Positions 24,569 to 35,357 of a stretch of DNA of 64,000 bases are shown here, piece after piece. The notes under the pieces are model-generated. The model was given only the letters and a program-made list of their open reading frames with translations. It was not told where the DNA came from and searched no databases. Source of the DNA: Limnoperna fortunei (Eukaryota > Mollusca > Bivalvia > Mytilida > Modiolidae); NCBI GenBank assembly GCA_944474755.1, contig OX104119.1, positions 49,845,657 through 49,909,656 on the forward strand, written 5' to 3'. Position 1 is the first letter of the stretch. Every line of letters starts with the position of its first letter. Made by a program: the position numbers and the translations under genes.

Positions 24569-25765
24569 TACCATTTATAAGTTCCTTCTGTATCTAAATG
24601 TTTTGTTAACTGAAAGGCTTATTTAAGTAAAGGATTAAGATCTTGATAATTAAAACCTTGCTAGGTATTTTAAGGTTTGAATGTCTATAAAGCATTCTAA
24701 CAGATTTCTATTTTAGTTCAGCTCTGTTGACAACATTTGTTGAACATCTTTTTGTTCCTAATGTACTTTTACAGAAGAGTAAATGAACTTTTTCTGAGTG
24801 TGTTTTATCAATAAAGTTAAATATATTCACATCTTTGTTCCTTTTACCAGCACGTTCTTTTGCTCTATAATACTTTAGATGTATCCATATAATAAATTTC
24901 TGAGTTAAAGCATAGAATAGGTTTTACCAGGGTATCAAGGAGATTACATGTTAGTTTAACTGGCACATCTTAAATGAAGTATATGATTTGATAGAGAATA
25001 GAACTGCGTGCTTTTATGACAAATGTTCACTGTTCCATTTTATTTTATTATGCTTCCAAGATATTTATATTGTTGGACAATTTCTATGTCATTATTTTTA
25101 TATTTAAAAAAATATTTGGAATATTACGTGGATTATATTGAATTATCATTGATTTAGTTTTACTGACATTTACTGATATAGGCCTCAGCTGCCAGTTATC
25201 ACAATATGTTGACAGGTTTACTCGACTATTTTGTAAACCAGAATAACTCTTAGATATTAAAATGAGATCACCTGCAAATAATAGACTATTTATACTACTT
25301 TCCAAAATTTTGGTGCATCACACTTGCTGGATTCTAAAAAATTAGCCATATCATTAACAAATATATTGAAAAGAGTGGGGCTTGTGGAATCTCCTTATTG
25401 CATACCCTTTTCTATGCCAAAGAATTTTGAGTGTTTACCGTTATATTTATAAACTGACATTTTAAAATATTATACATCTTTCTTCCAATTCCAACTTTAA
25501 GCAGCTTATACAATAATTCATTTCTCCAAAGTGAATCGAAAGCTCTTTTTAAGTCAACAAAGCACAGTTTTTTTCTTTTTTATTGATTTTAGGGATTTTA
25601 GTATAAAGAGGCTGTCAGTAGTTCTGTGATTTTCTCTAAATCCAAACTGATTGGCACAAAATTTCTTGTCCATATATTTCACTATTCTTTCGTTACGAAA
25701 AGCACTAACAAGTTTTAAAAAACTGTTCATAAGAGAAATGCCTCTAATTATTTAATTTCTTTTTA
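24569..25765 (-). pseudogene. LINE-4 reverse transcriptase segment
   Basis: Motif A reads CFVDLKRAFDSLWRNELLY (about 25565-25505). Motif B is broken by a stop (GMQ-stop-GDSTSPTLFN). Motif C reads LLFAGDLILISKSYSG, with YADD replaced by FAGD. The catalytic box is therefore inactive. The order continues into 27063-27206 (upstream RT) and 29511-30335 (endonuclease), showing one LINE later split by insertions. Confidence 0.8.
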
Positions 25766-25771
25766 TCTCCT

Positions 25772-27066
25772 GATTATGTCTCCCCTTCATGGAAGGGAGA
25801 CATATTGTTTTACCATGAGTTCTTCATCTTATTCTTATTCTTTTTCTTATTCTTATTCTTCTCATGTCCGGGCCATATTCTTTGTCTTTTGAGATAGGCC
25901 TTAGATATTTGGTATGTAGGTATGTCACTACAAGACAATGTGTCGCGTATCAACATGATTGACCTTTGACCTCGTAGTCATTTTTGATGATATTGTGGAC
26001 CATAGTCTTGTCTGTGCCATTACTTTTTGTCTTTTGACTTAGGCCTTAGATATGTGGTATATAGGTAGGTCACTACAAGCCGATGTGTCGCGTACCAGCA
26101 TGGATGACATTTGACCCTTGACCACAAGGTCATTTTTGGTGATATTTTGGACCATAGTCTTGTCAGGGCCATAACTTTTTTGTATTTTGATATAGGCCTT
26201 AGATATTTGGTATGTAGGTAGGTCACTACAAGCCGATTTGTCGCGTACCAGCATGGTTGACATTTGACCTTGACCTTTGACCTCAATATCATTTTTGATT
26301 TTTTTTCTTTTGACATAGGCCTTAGATATTTGGTATGTAGGTAGGTCACTACAAGCCGATGTATCGCGTACCAACATGGTTGACCTTTGCCCTTGACCTT
26401 TGACCTCAAGGTCATTTTTGATGATATTTTGGTCCATAGTCTTGTCCAGGCCATAACTTTTTTTGTCTTTTGATATAGGCCTTAGATATTTGATATGTAG
26501 GTAGGTCACTACAAGACGTGGCATGTACCAACATGGTTGACCTTTGACTTTGACCTTTAAGGTCAAATTTTCAACTTTTTTGTTTTTAGACCTAAGACTT
26601 AGATATTCGGTATGTAGGTAGGTTAGCACCAGACGATGTATATCATACCTCAAGGTATGACCTTGGATGCCCTCAAGGTCAAATTTACAACAGAAAATTG
26701 TGTGTCCAGGCTATGACTTTTTTGCCCTTTGGTCTAGGGACTAGATGTTTGGTATGTAGATCAGTTCAAGAGAATGTATACCATACCTCAAAGTATTACC
26801 TCAGATTGTCTTTGACCTTGACCTTTAAAAAATCATATCCAACAATTGATGAAAGTATGAGTAATGATAGGTTTCTGTCGCAATATGAGCACCAACAACC
26901 GAGAAATAGCAGACCTTTGACCCCCCTCTACCCCTCCCGAAAAAAACCCATTGTCATCTTAGCAACATTGTCATTTTTTATAGAAACACAATCTCAACAT
27001 AGTTCCAGATAAAAATTAATACACAATTTTCATAAGAAGGGGAGACATCAGTTTTAGTAACCTAAA
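25772..27066 (+). mobile_element. palindrome-headed element with ~120-160-bp core repeats (E1)
   Basis: It starts with a hairpin, ATGTCTCCC...GGGAGACAT (25776-25803), followed by CTTATTCTTATTC microsatellite. About seven core units follow, marked by TAGGCCTTAGATATTTGGTA, a GGTAGGTCACTACAAGCC block and TTGACCTTTGACCTCAAGGT. It closes with AAGGGGAGACATCAGTTTTA near 27040. It is inserted in LINE-4 RT. The long minus-strand frames through the cores are by-products of the repeat. The architecture matches pearl/Helentron-associated elements. Confidence 0.7.
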
Positions 27067-27206
27067 ACAATTTTAATTCATGAATTGTTACAATTAAGGA
27101 CTTTTCCCATAATGGTGGGTAAATTTCTGTATTTAATAACAAATTAACAAGTTTTGCATATGATTTTAATGTAGTAATACTACTATGTTTTAATGTTTCT
27201 TTTTTA
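27063..27206 (-). pseudogene. LINE-4 RT N-terminal fragment between two insertions
   Basis: The minus strand reads NLLLNTEIYPPLWEKSLIV, corresponding to the yP..W..s.i.pi segment just before the first RT palm motif. It links the segments on either side as one element. Confidence 0.6.
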
Positions 27207-27612
27207 TTATGTCTTCCCTTCATAGAAGGAAGACATATTGTTTTACCTTGGGTTCTTCATCTTATTCTTATTCTTCTTATACTTCTTCTTCTCAGCGGAA
27301 CTTGTCCGGGCCATAACTTTTTTGTCTTTTGACATAGGCCTTAGATATTTGGTATTTAAGTAAGTCACTAGCCGATGTGTTGCGTACCAGCATGTTTGAC
27401 CTTGCCCTTTGACTTCAAGGTCAATTTTGATATTTTTTTCCTGTCTGATGGTACTGGATCGATACACTACACATTCGTTTTGTTCAGCTCCAATGTGTAT
27501 ATTTATTTGCTCCCAAGATATTCCTAGTATTTATATTTGTACCCACAGATAAAAACATCCACCTTGTTGATACTATGGAAGGGGAGAAATTAGTTTTAAT
27601 GCGCTAAAACAG
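27207..27612 (+). mobile_element. short relative of the palindrome-headed element (E2)
   Basis: It starts with ATGTCTTCC...GGAAGACAT (27209-27236), then ATTGTTTTACCTTGGGTTCT and a CTTATTCTTCTTATAC tract, one core unit (GACATAGGCCTTAGATATTT) and an end reading GGAAGGGGAGAAATTAGTTT. Same family as E1 but with a single core. The head hairpin differs from E1 by a compensated base pair. Confidence 0.7.
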
Positions 27613-28200
27613 TTGCCCCTAGTTCTAATATGATGTGCTTCAAATGCTTTGAGACAGCAACTGTGGAAAAAAAATTATTTGTATGAGCAACACTTGACGA
27701 GGAGGGCGTGTTTTGAAGGGCTGTTCCAATTACAAAACTGTAACTCCCAATGGAACGCTATTGCATATGACATATTAATGTTATTAATTGCGGCACGCGA
27801 TATAGTTATCCTTTGCAATATGTTGTATGCTACATTGACGGAACAGCCAGTTTATGGCGGAAATGATGTTTTTCTAAAGGTACGTAAATATCATCAATGT
27901 ACCATATTTGACATCGGAATAGAAATAATTCACAGAGGCTGCGATTTATCATTGTTTTACAACGGGGTGACCATTTATGTCGTATTATTTTATCCCGAGG
28001 GACAGCGGCATAAATGGTCAGCCCGTTGTAAAACAATGATAAACCCCTGCCTCTGTAAATTATTTTTAATTCTTTCAGGTCCTGCTTTTTTACCCAACTT
28101 TATTTTATTTATAATAAATTTTATTTCAGAGCAGGTTATAGGTTTATCTGTTCTACTAGTATCCTGTTTCTTTAATATTACTTTCTAGTTCTCTAACTTC
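27613..28200 (-). pseudogene. eroded LINE-4 linker region (low confidence)
   Basis: Lies between two insertions in LINE-4 and should hold its EN-RT linker. Minus-strand sequence near 28080-28200 (a KELENxxK-like stretch) is consistent. The 179-codon plus-strand frame 27649-28188 spans a palindrome and looks fortuitous. Confidence 0.3.
27920..28072. mobile_element. ~150-bp palindromic MITE
   Basis: Arms of about 55-60 bp, left AGAGGCTGCGATTTATCATT then GTTTTACAACGGG, right CCCGTTGTAAAACAATGATA then AACCCCTGCCTCT, flank a centre of about 25 bp (ATTATTTTATCCCGAGGGAC). A transcript would form a long hairpin. No target duplication identified. Confidence 0.7.
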
Positions 28201-29510
28201 CTTATTATACCCCCCGCTTTCAAGCGGGGGGTATATAGTGTTCATGGTGTCCGTCCGTCCTTCCGTCCGTCCTTCCGTCCGTCCGTCCGTCCGTCCGTCC
28301 GTCCGTCCGTTACACTTTCTATTATTTGCAACTCCTCCTACACCACTGAAAGGAATTTGATGAAACTTACACAGAATCTTTGTCTCATAGTGCCATTGTG
28401 CAGGAGATATTTAACATTTTGATCGGAATGATATTTGGGGTTTCCCATAGAAAAACATGGACTTTGTCATTGACCTAAGGGGTCCCTATCTCTTATGTGC
28501 AACTCCTCCTACACCACTGAATGGAATTTAATGAAACTTACACAGAATGCTTGTCACATAGTGCCATTGTGCAGGAGATATTAAACATTTTGATCGGATC
28601 GATATTTGGGGTTTCCCATAGAAAAACATGGACATTGTCATTGACCTAAGGGGGTCCTCATGTCTTATGTGCAACTCCTCCTACACCACTGAATGGAATT
28701 TGTTGAAACTTACACAGAATCCTTGTCACATAGTGCCATTGTGCAGGAGATATTTATTATTTTGATCGGAATGATATTTGGGGTTTCCCATAGAACAACA
28801 TGGACTGTCATTGACAAAAGGGGATACCCATTTCTTATGTGCGACTCCTCCTACACCACTAAATGGAATTTGATGAAACTTACACAGAATGTTGTCACAT
28901 ATATCCACTGTGCACTAGATATATAACATTTCGATTGGAATGATATTTGGGGTTTCCCATAGAAAAACATGGACTTTGTCATGGACATAAGGGATACCCA
29001 TCTCTTATGTGCAACTCATTCCTACACCACTGAATGGAATTTGTTGAAACTTACACAGAATCCATGTCACATAGTGCCATTGTGCAGGAGATATTTAACA
29101 TTTTGATCGGAATGATATTTGGGGTTTCCCATAGAAAAACATGGAGTTTGTAATGGACATAATGGGATACCCATCTTTTATTTACAATTCCTCCTACACC
29201 ACTGAATGGAATTTGTTGAAACTTATACAGAATCTTGGTCACATATTGCCATTGTGCATTGGATATTAAACATTTTTATCAGAATATTATTGGAGGTTTG
29301 CCATATAAAAACATGGACTTTGTCATTGACATAGGGGATGCCATTCTTTGGGGGATTGGGGAGGGTTACATGTATTATCTGCAATTTCGCCTTCACGTTT
29401 AACTAGATAAAGTTTCAATTTCATAATTAAGAACACCTGAATTTTCAAAGTAATTGTGAAGCGGGGGGTATCAATGGTGAGCATTGCTCACAGGTGTTTT
29501 TACTCTAGTT
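28201..29510 (+). mobile_element. hairpin-headed element with (CCGT)n and ~172-bp cores (F)
   Basis: The head is a perfect 14-bp-stem hairpin (28207-28236), TATACCCCCCGCTT / AAGCGGGGGGTATA. Then come a (CCGT)n tract at about 28250-28312 and six core units of ~172 bp marked by CTCCTCCTACACCACTGAAT (28331, 28503, 28674, 28846, 29019, 29190). The 3' end repeats AAGCGGGGGGTAT and closes with the hairpin GTGAGC-ATT-GCTCAC (29477-29491) before AGGTGTTTTT. Palindromic head, microsatellite, tandem cores and 3' hairpin are the layout of pearl and Helentron-associated elements. It is inserted in LINE-4. Confidence 0.75.
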
Positions 29511-30335
29511 TATTTCTTGTTCTAAAGTGTTATTATGAGTTTTACATGTTCCTTGTTCTTGCAAATGTGTTTTTAGTTCCTTAGATTTTTTGGGTGTTCT
29601 CAGCATATTCCAGTATTCTTAAGGATTTTCACTTTGTAGATTTTCAAGTTTTCAATATAATTCTTTTTTTAAATTGAAATTTTCTTTGTTTAATTATTTT
29701 TTTCAGTTGTTTACACTTAGTTTAAATATCTGTTTTTTAATAAAACATTGTATGGATTTTCTCTAACATATTTGCTTTATAAATTGAGCTGTATTTTTAT
29801 GTTCTTGTATAGTTTGATCTTTTGGGATATACTTTTTCCTTCTTTTATATTTTCTCTGATGTTTATTATTAATTTTACAACAGTTATTAGAAATTTTTGT
29901 AAGAATATCAGTTAGCTGCTTTGTGCTTCATCAACACCTTGTTTGACCTCAGTACAATTATTACTTTCAAAATCTAAAATATTATTTCTAATATCTTCAG
30001 ATGCTAGATAGTCAAGTAAACGCTTTTTAGTAGTAAGACTATCCCACATATATTCATTTGTATCCTCCCATTCATTTTTTGGGAAGTTAATGTTATTTAC
30101 ATCATAATGACATTTAATAAATACTTCAATTATAAAATCTTAAAATATAGAACTAAGGAGAGAAGATTTTCACTCATAATACAATAATCTACTTTGCTAT
30201 ACCCATTATTAGACATACAAGTAAAATATCCACAAGAGTCACCTAAAAATCTGCCATTAAACATATGTAGCCTTGCTGAAATATACCCATCTAATAGATT
30301 TTTTCCTTGGACATTGACAACATTATCCATCAGTG
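29511..30335 (-). pseudogene. LINE-4 endonuclease C-terminal half and linker
   Basis: MFNGRFLGDSCGYFTC and YSKVDYCIMSENLLS (30335-30130) are the APE endonuclease segment N.R.GD..G..T...SVVDY. Downstream the broken frame gives DIRNNILDFESNNCTEVKQG and a lysine-rich linker (RKYKRRKKYIPKDQT), as in LINE-3. The N-terminal endonuclease and ORF1 are missing beyond 30335. Confidence 0.8.
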
Positions 30336-30640
30336 TCCATAGCAGCCGGTGCGCCAGGTACGGCTTCCGCCGTACCAATTACTTTTGCAGGTACGGCATA
30401 CCAATAAAATTTTCAGCAATAAAAAAAAATATTGCTCACGAAACCCATCTTTTAAGACCTGAGATTAAGTGCTAGGAAATCGCCAGAATGCAGGATTTTG
30501 CACCATTTACCCCAAGAGCTTCCGGGGTCCGAAAAGCGGCCCCGAACCCCCTGCCGTAAAGCCACCTCTGCGAGTTGGACAGAATGCGCGATCCTTATTA
30601 GCATTCCGCCGTACTTGTCCTAGTGCTAGTATTTTATGCC
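30336..30640. repeat. GC-richer dispersed repeat with GTACGGC motifs
   Basis: Begins with a hairpin (GGTACGGC-TTCC-GCCGTACC, 30356-30375) and ends near ATTCCGCCGTACTTGTCC (30604-30621). In between is CGCCAGAATGCAGGATTTTG, then CCAAGAGCTTCCGGGGTCCG and GCGGCCCCGAACCCCCTGCC. Its composition differs sharply from the flanks, so it is probably an inserted mobile sequence. Class unknown. Confidence 0.45.
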
Positions 30641-31330
30641 TATGAATACAAGAATATAGGTACTATTGTGGTACAGGTCAGTAAATTATGATCAATTTGT
30701 GTACCAACGAGTTGTATAATATTTTTCATTGTTGGAAGTGAATGATAGTGCATTATTTTACATTTATTTGTAAATTGATGGTGGAGCAGATGATCCTTTG
30801 TAACATCTATACAACTCTGTGAAGAAAGAAGAAAACATTCATTTAATTACAGCTAAATGTTGTACATGAATTTGCATTCAATTTGTACGATAAGGCCAAA
30901 ATATGTATAAATTTGTGTTTCCTATTACTTCAACTACCATGAATGAATGAATAATACTATAATGAAAATAAAAATACGAAAATACACCAAAATGTCTTTT
31001 TTTGAAAATCACATCTGTATTGTATTGTATATTTAGGACTTGTGAAATAACTTGAGCACTTTAATTAACAGTATTTCAAATTAATATTTTATTTTGGTTG
31101 TTGAAAGTGGCAATGTCATACATTTCAAAGGACATTGAACATTATTAAATCCTTTTAATAAAAATCTGTGTGTGAACCCTGTAACTTTAATGTACAGTAA
31201 ACTTGCACGTGTAAGCACATTTTGTTGAACTGTTTCACCATTGTTGCCCACTGGCATAAGAAATTATATATTGATAGATATGAGGGTATACTTTTTTTCA
31301 CTAAAATGACATAGCATTAGCAGAGTTACA
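30641..31330. other. no gene recognised
   Basis: AT-rich DNA with no frame or repeat I can support, apart from a short ATGAATGAATGAAT run at 30949. Confidence 0.4.
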
Positions 31331-31336
31331 GTTTTC

Positions 31337-31915
31337 TTTCTTCCCCGGCCACTTTGTGTCGGAGGGACATTTTTTGCTCATCAATCGTCTGTCTGTCTGC
31401 AGCACATTATGGACACATCTCCACTGAAACCGCTTGACGGATTACTTTGATATTTGGTAGGATTAATCATTGTGATGTGTAGATGTTCATACTCTACCGT
31501 CATTTTGATTCGTCAGATTTTGAAGGAGTTATGGGACTTAGACCATTTCAGCAATAAAATACAATGGTAGATCTTGTCGACACGTCTTCTCTTATATCAT
31601 TCAGTGGGTTGCTTTGATTGGATTAAGTGTTGTAATGTGTAGATTTGCATACTCTTAACCCTACCACCATTTTGATTCGTCAAAGTTATGCGACTTGGAC
31701 ACTATTACTAGTTTAGCAATAGTAAACAATATTGAAAGCAAATTTTATCAAGTGCTCTAATAAAGTGTGCACACTTAGCTGTTTAGCCCTTTCCCAAATG
31801 ATTCTAATATTACATGTTTATTATTTGTTCACATATTTTTAGTTTCTCAAATCTCATAGGCAATTTGATACTGCTACTGCAACGGTGGGGGACATTTGGC
31901 TATGTGTTGCAATCT
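31337..31915 (+). mobile_element. small element with two ~165-bp core units
   Basis: The head CACTTTGTGTCGGAGGGACA is followed by GTCTGTCTGTCTG and two diverged cores (about 31410-31575 and 31577-31745) sharing AATGTGTAGAT, CATACTCT and CATTTTGATTCGTCA. It ends with CAACGGTGGGGGACATTTGG. Same general build as elements E and F but another family. Confidence 0.5.
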
Positions 31916-31984
31916 TCATTAATTTTCTTGCTTTGAAATTGAATGTACTTGGAGCAGTTGAGACTCCACTTCTGCAAACTATTC

Positions 31985-32070
31985 CAATATTATAATATTT
32001 GGTAAATAGGTCACTGATGAATAATACATGACAGTCTAGTATGTGCCACCTAATTTTGACCTCAATTTCA
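31985..32070 (+). repeat. single diverged unit of the ~145-bp core family
   Basis: AATATTTGGTAAATAGGTCA, CATGACAGTCTAGTATGTGC and TTTGACCTCAATTTCATG match one unit of the 4560-5400 array. Confidence 0.5.
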
Positions 32071-32228
32071 TGTCAAAATTTTGATGTCGAGAGGTCAGGC
32101 GAAATAGGGTGTCTCTAAAACTTGAATTTTTTTCTTATTTTCCAGACTTGTCATTACATTTTACCAAAGTGGGTAAATATTCGTGTAATCAACTTCCCTT
32201 CAGCTTTCAACACAGCTGCCTGAACTTA

Positions 32229-32306
32229 AAAATAATAAATTTCTCTTGATTATACCACAACATAATAAAGAGTAATTGGTAAAATAAAGAGAAATTTATT
32301 ATTTCT
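32229..32306. repeat. 18-bp perfect inverted repeat
   Basis: AAATAATAAATTTCTCTT at about 32229 and its complement at about 32289 are separated by ~42 bp. It could be a short hairpin or a remnant MITE. Confidence 0.6.
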
Positions 32307-33268
32307 TTAGGGCAATGTTTCGCTATAGTGAATATACACTGTAAACTCATTTATTGGCGTTTTATTCCATAAAAAATAATTATTCTGACCTCAAGTGCCT
32401 GTGATCAGGAACCTATAAATCAACTAGTTATCCCAGCAAGCACATGACGTAAATCTAACGTTGGTTATAAGTTGTGAGAATGTCGGACCTGACGTTACTT
32501 ATTTACAACGAAAATGCAACGTTGTTGTTACGTCTTTAATTCGTAACGTAATTAAGCACGTTTAACTGACGTTGTTAAAACGTTGTCAAAAATAGCAACA
32601 TTTGTATAACATTGTGCAGACGTTGTTAAATCACGTAAAACATAACGTTAATTCAACGTGTTTTTTACGTTACAATAAACTTTAGCGAAGATATTTGCAA
32701 CGTTCTTGTAACGTTTATTAGTGTTCGACTTATTAAGAACCCATATACGAATTTTGGAAAAAATTGTGTTGGGTAGTGGTAGATGGGGATTAGATATAAA
32801 TATTTTACAGTTTAACACGTATGTTTTATAATAAAGAATATACCTGCCGTGGGTATTTAAATATCTTAAATATTTTAAAATAAATAAACAATTTTTTTTC
32901 TGTTTAAAAATCTTTCCTGGATTGAGGAGGGTGCGAGGGTTTCGACATAATAGATACTTTTACGTTTTAATAAATAAATGAATTTCCACAAGAATTTAAT
33001 TAGCATGTTCCTCCTCAATCTTTAATTCAAATTATGTCTCTTACAGTGGTTTTGTTCCCTGGCGATATACTTTACATTGTATCAAGTTTTACGAATTTCT
33101 ACCAGAATTTAATTAATTATTTCCCGGTCAGTTTCATTCGCTTTATTTCTCTGTATATCTCTTACATTGGTTTTTTGTTCTTGCCGATCGAATGTAAATA
33201 GCAGGGGTCATGAAATTACACAAGGGTTGTAAAACCACACCTGCACGCGAAATTTGATATCTTGTGAG

Positions 33269-33334
33269 TGTTTGCTATTGAAACAAAGAAAACTGGGTCA
33301 TTCGCCACATGGAAAGAAAAGACACAGCTCAAAA
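33269..33334 (+). pseudogene. exon-like segment in family A (FAIETKKTGSFATWKEK)
   Basis: An AG acceptor context precedes a 66-bp open stretch reading FAIETKKTGSFATWKEKTQL, followed by a canonical donor GTAAGT at 33335. The inverted copy (61676-61741) keeps the same reading and donor. Conservation in two copies supports a former exon. Function unknown; it may belong to the same gene as the DUF4806-like exons downstream. Confidence 0.4.
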
Positions 33335-34050
33335 GTAAGTACTATAATATATGAGATAAAATAGACAAATTTCATAAGAAAACGTTTAAAACATATTTTT
33401 GAAATTATTTAATTGAAAACAAGAATGAATAGGAGTGCGTGTATAAAATGCAGTAATATTTTAGACCTATTCATGTCATAAGTGTCAGAGGAAATCACAC
33501 ACTGGATGTTCACTCTGCAGATGTAAGACCTCGACGATAGGTCAGAGTGCGGAAACGCTCCTATCCATGTCGTGTCCTGGAGTAGGCCAACGTTACAACG
33601 TAGCAGCCGGCCGCTAGTAGGACATATGTTGCCGAGTTCTTCGACTAGGTATCCCGAAGACCGTGCTTCGACAAACCCACCATGGTTGAGTCCATGGACT
33701 ACTAACAACTAACAACCGTCCGACCGAGGGTATTTATTTATCAGTGTAAGACGTTAACCCCCCCCCCTCCCATCCCCCCCCAACAAGAAGAAGAAGACCT
33801 GTTCATTTGGGTCTTAGAATGCATTTATAGTGGATCTTATTTTGTGAAATATGTCCTTGTATATAACTCATTTCAGCCTATTCGATATTTTCTTATGTAC
33901 ATTTGGACCCCAAACTGAAATATTTTGTAAACATCGCTTATTCAGGAAATAATCGGGTTCCTATTATTCTTCTTTCATTTTTGCACATATTTCAGTAGGA
34001 TTAAGATTATATATATAGGAAAATCATTTATTGTTTTTTTTATCGTACAG

Positions 34051-34322
34051 CTCAAGCTGCTTACTGCTCTGGGAGGTAGCTCTGGTTGGGACGCCATACG
34101 GCGAATGAGGAAGACAATTGACAGCGATGCATATATGGGTGCCGTTTCATAAAGCGATCGCTAATTAACGTGCTCGTTATCCCATGCAATTTATATGGGA
34201 TAACGTGCACGTTAAGCTAACGATCGCTTTATGAAACTGCACCCTGGTCTGACTACAGTTTAAGAGGAAAAAAGGAAAGCTGCCATTACTGAATCTTTCT
34301 GTGTGTTATCAGATGATGATAC
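34051..34322 (+). pseudogene. family A exon, DUF4806-like domain part 1 (broken)
   Basis: CAG acceptor, then LKLLTALGGSSGWD, RRMRKTIDS and a GWD...SLRGKK...LP pattern, then donor GTAAGT at 34323. The GG motif followed by a basic stretch and an SLRGKKxKLP-like segment resembles the DUF4806 family, which is of unknown function. In this copy a 108-bp MITE (34137-34244) splits the exon, and one A is missing in the poly-A at about 34269, shifting frame. Copy 2 (60678-60839) has no MITE but has its own 1-nt loss a few bases on. Both are therefore pseudo-exons. Confidence 0.5.
34137..34244. mobile_element. 108-bp near-perfect palindromic MITE
   Basis: The ends are GGGTGCCGTTTCATAAAGCG and, inverted, GGGTGCAGTTTCATAAAGCG. 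The arms continue through ATCG, a TTAACGTGC block and GTTATCCCAT around a ~9-bp centre. Copy 2 of family A lacks it (GCATTATGGTCTGAC is uninterrupted at about 60753), which gives a true empty site. Only 1-3 bp could be target duplication, so the superfamily is unclear. Confidence 0.85.
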
Positions 34323-34597
34323 GTAAGTTATTTTGCTAAATCATTGTACTACAAATAATAATCAATCCACAACACAGGATTGTTACGTGTTACATGATAC
34401 ATGATTGTATACAGAGATGCTTATATGAAAGGAAGAACAAAAGTGTTTTTGTCAACACTTTTAAATAATTATTATTTGGACCAATATGAAACTGTAAACC
34501 CTGAACAATCTTTGTAAATGACCAATTTATCGAAGTGCAACTACTGTTAACCAGATGACAAAAAAATACCGACAGATTTATTAATTTTCTTGCTCAG

Positions 34598-34703
34598 GGG
34601 CATACAGGAAGAATCATCCGTCAGCCACAGAAATTGATGTGGAGGAGATTATAACGGAATGCCTAAAACATACCCCTAATACGCAAGGGGATCCAGATAT
34701 AAG
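34598..34703 (+). pseudogene. family A exon, DUF4806-like domain part 2
   Basis: Acceptor CTCAG, then AYRKNHPSATEIDVEEI, ITECLKH and DPDI, then donor GTAAGT at 34704. The pattern of an aromatic-R-x3-P-x-A-T stretch, acidic helix and final CLKH resembles the end of DUF4806 domains. Phase joins correctly with the preceding exon (1 nt + 2 nt) if its poly-A is restored. Copy 2 equivalent: 60299-60404, reading AYRKDHPSATEMDAKEI. Confidence 0.5.
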
Positions 34704-34802
34704 GTAAGTTTAATAGTTGCTAATTTAGGGAAACCAAATAATACTGTATTCAGAACACAGATTGTCTCAAAACATTTTCAGATTGTGTTAGTTTTTTAAA
34801 TT

Positions 34803-35031
34803 GTAGTTGACGCAACTTTCAACAATTTTTTAGCCGTATCATGACGTCCGGGTTTTATTGCGAGAGTAATAAACGGTAAAAAGCCCGAACAACCCACATT
34901 CTTTGTCAATTAAGGTTTGTATTCAAGCACGCCCTTCCCGTCGATAGGCGTACGTGATACCGCGATCGCAGCGTTAACACACGTGGTCAATAGAAGATGA
35001 CCGTAACTACCATAACCAGGCGGCCACCTCG
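34803..35031 (-). mobile_element. SINE fixed in family A copy 1
   Basis: Read on the minus strand: a degraded tRNA head with B-box-like sequence, TTGACAAAGAATGTGGGTTG, GTTCGGGCTTTTTACCG and the tail GAAAGTTGCGTCAACTAC. The same SINE sits at the matching site in copy 2 (59972-60200), so it was present before the two copies separated. Confidence 0.6.
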
Positions 35032-35295
35032 TTTTAAAATATTTGCGTACAGAGACTCACTGATACAAAAACTTTTATCCTGGGACCAAAATTCATGAAA
35101 TTACAGTATAGTTTAATCATTTTTTGTAGGGCTTTACACACACTTTAAAATTTACCACTGCTACCGTGCCGTATACAGAATGCTCAATGTACTTAATGAA
35201 ATTAAATAATGTAACAGATGGTTACAAGAGTCTATTAGATAAAGAAATTATATTGCTTTAATTCGTATGAAAAATATGGGAAGATGCAAGACATT

Positions 35296-35296
<1 letters not shown>

Positions 35297-35355
<59 letters not shown>
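35297..35355 (+). repeat. (TTTA)n microsatellite ending at an exon acceptor
   Basis: About 14 TTTA/TTAT units end in TTTTTAG, the acceptor of the last family A exon. In copy 2 the same site has a much longer tract (59613-59708, about 23 units). Confidence 0.85.
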
Positions 35356-35356
<1 letters not shown>

Positions 35357-35357
35357 G

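Noticed and set aside
26020..26653. Minus-strand frames of 144 and 204 codons with repeated LVVTYLHTKYLRP segments
   Set aside because: They arise from the tandem core repeats of element E1; there is no family resemblance and the frames overlap each other.
27649..28188. 179-codon plus-strand frame
   Set aside because: It runs through a palindromic MITE and eroded LINE sequence, with a composition unlike a real protein and no known motif.
33409..33708. 99-codon minus-strand frame in family A
   Set aside because: The matching region in copy 2 is open on the opposite strand over a different stretch; the DNA looks like non-coding repeat conserved between copies.
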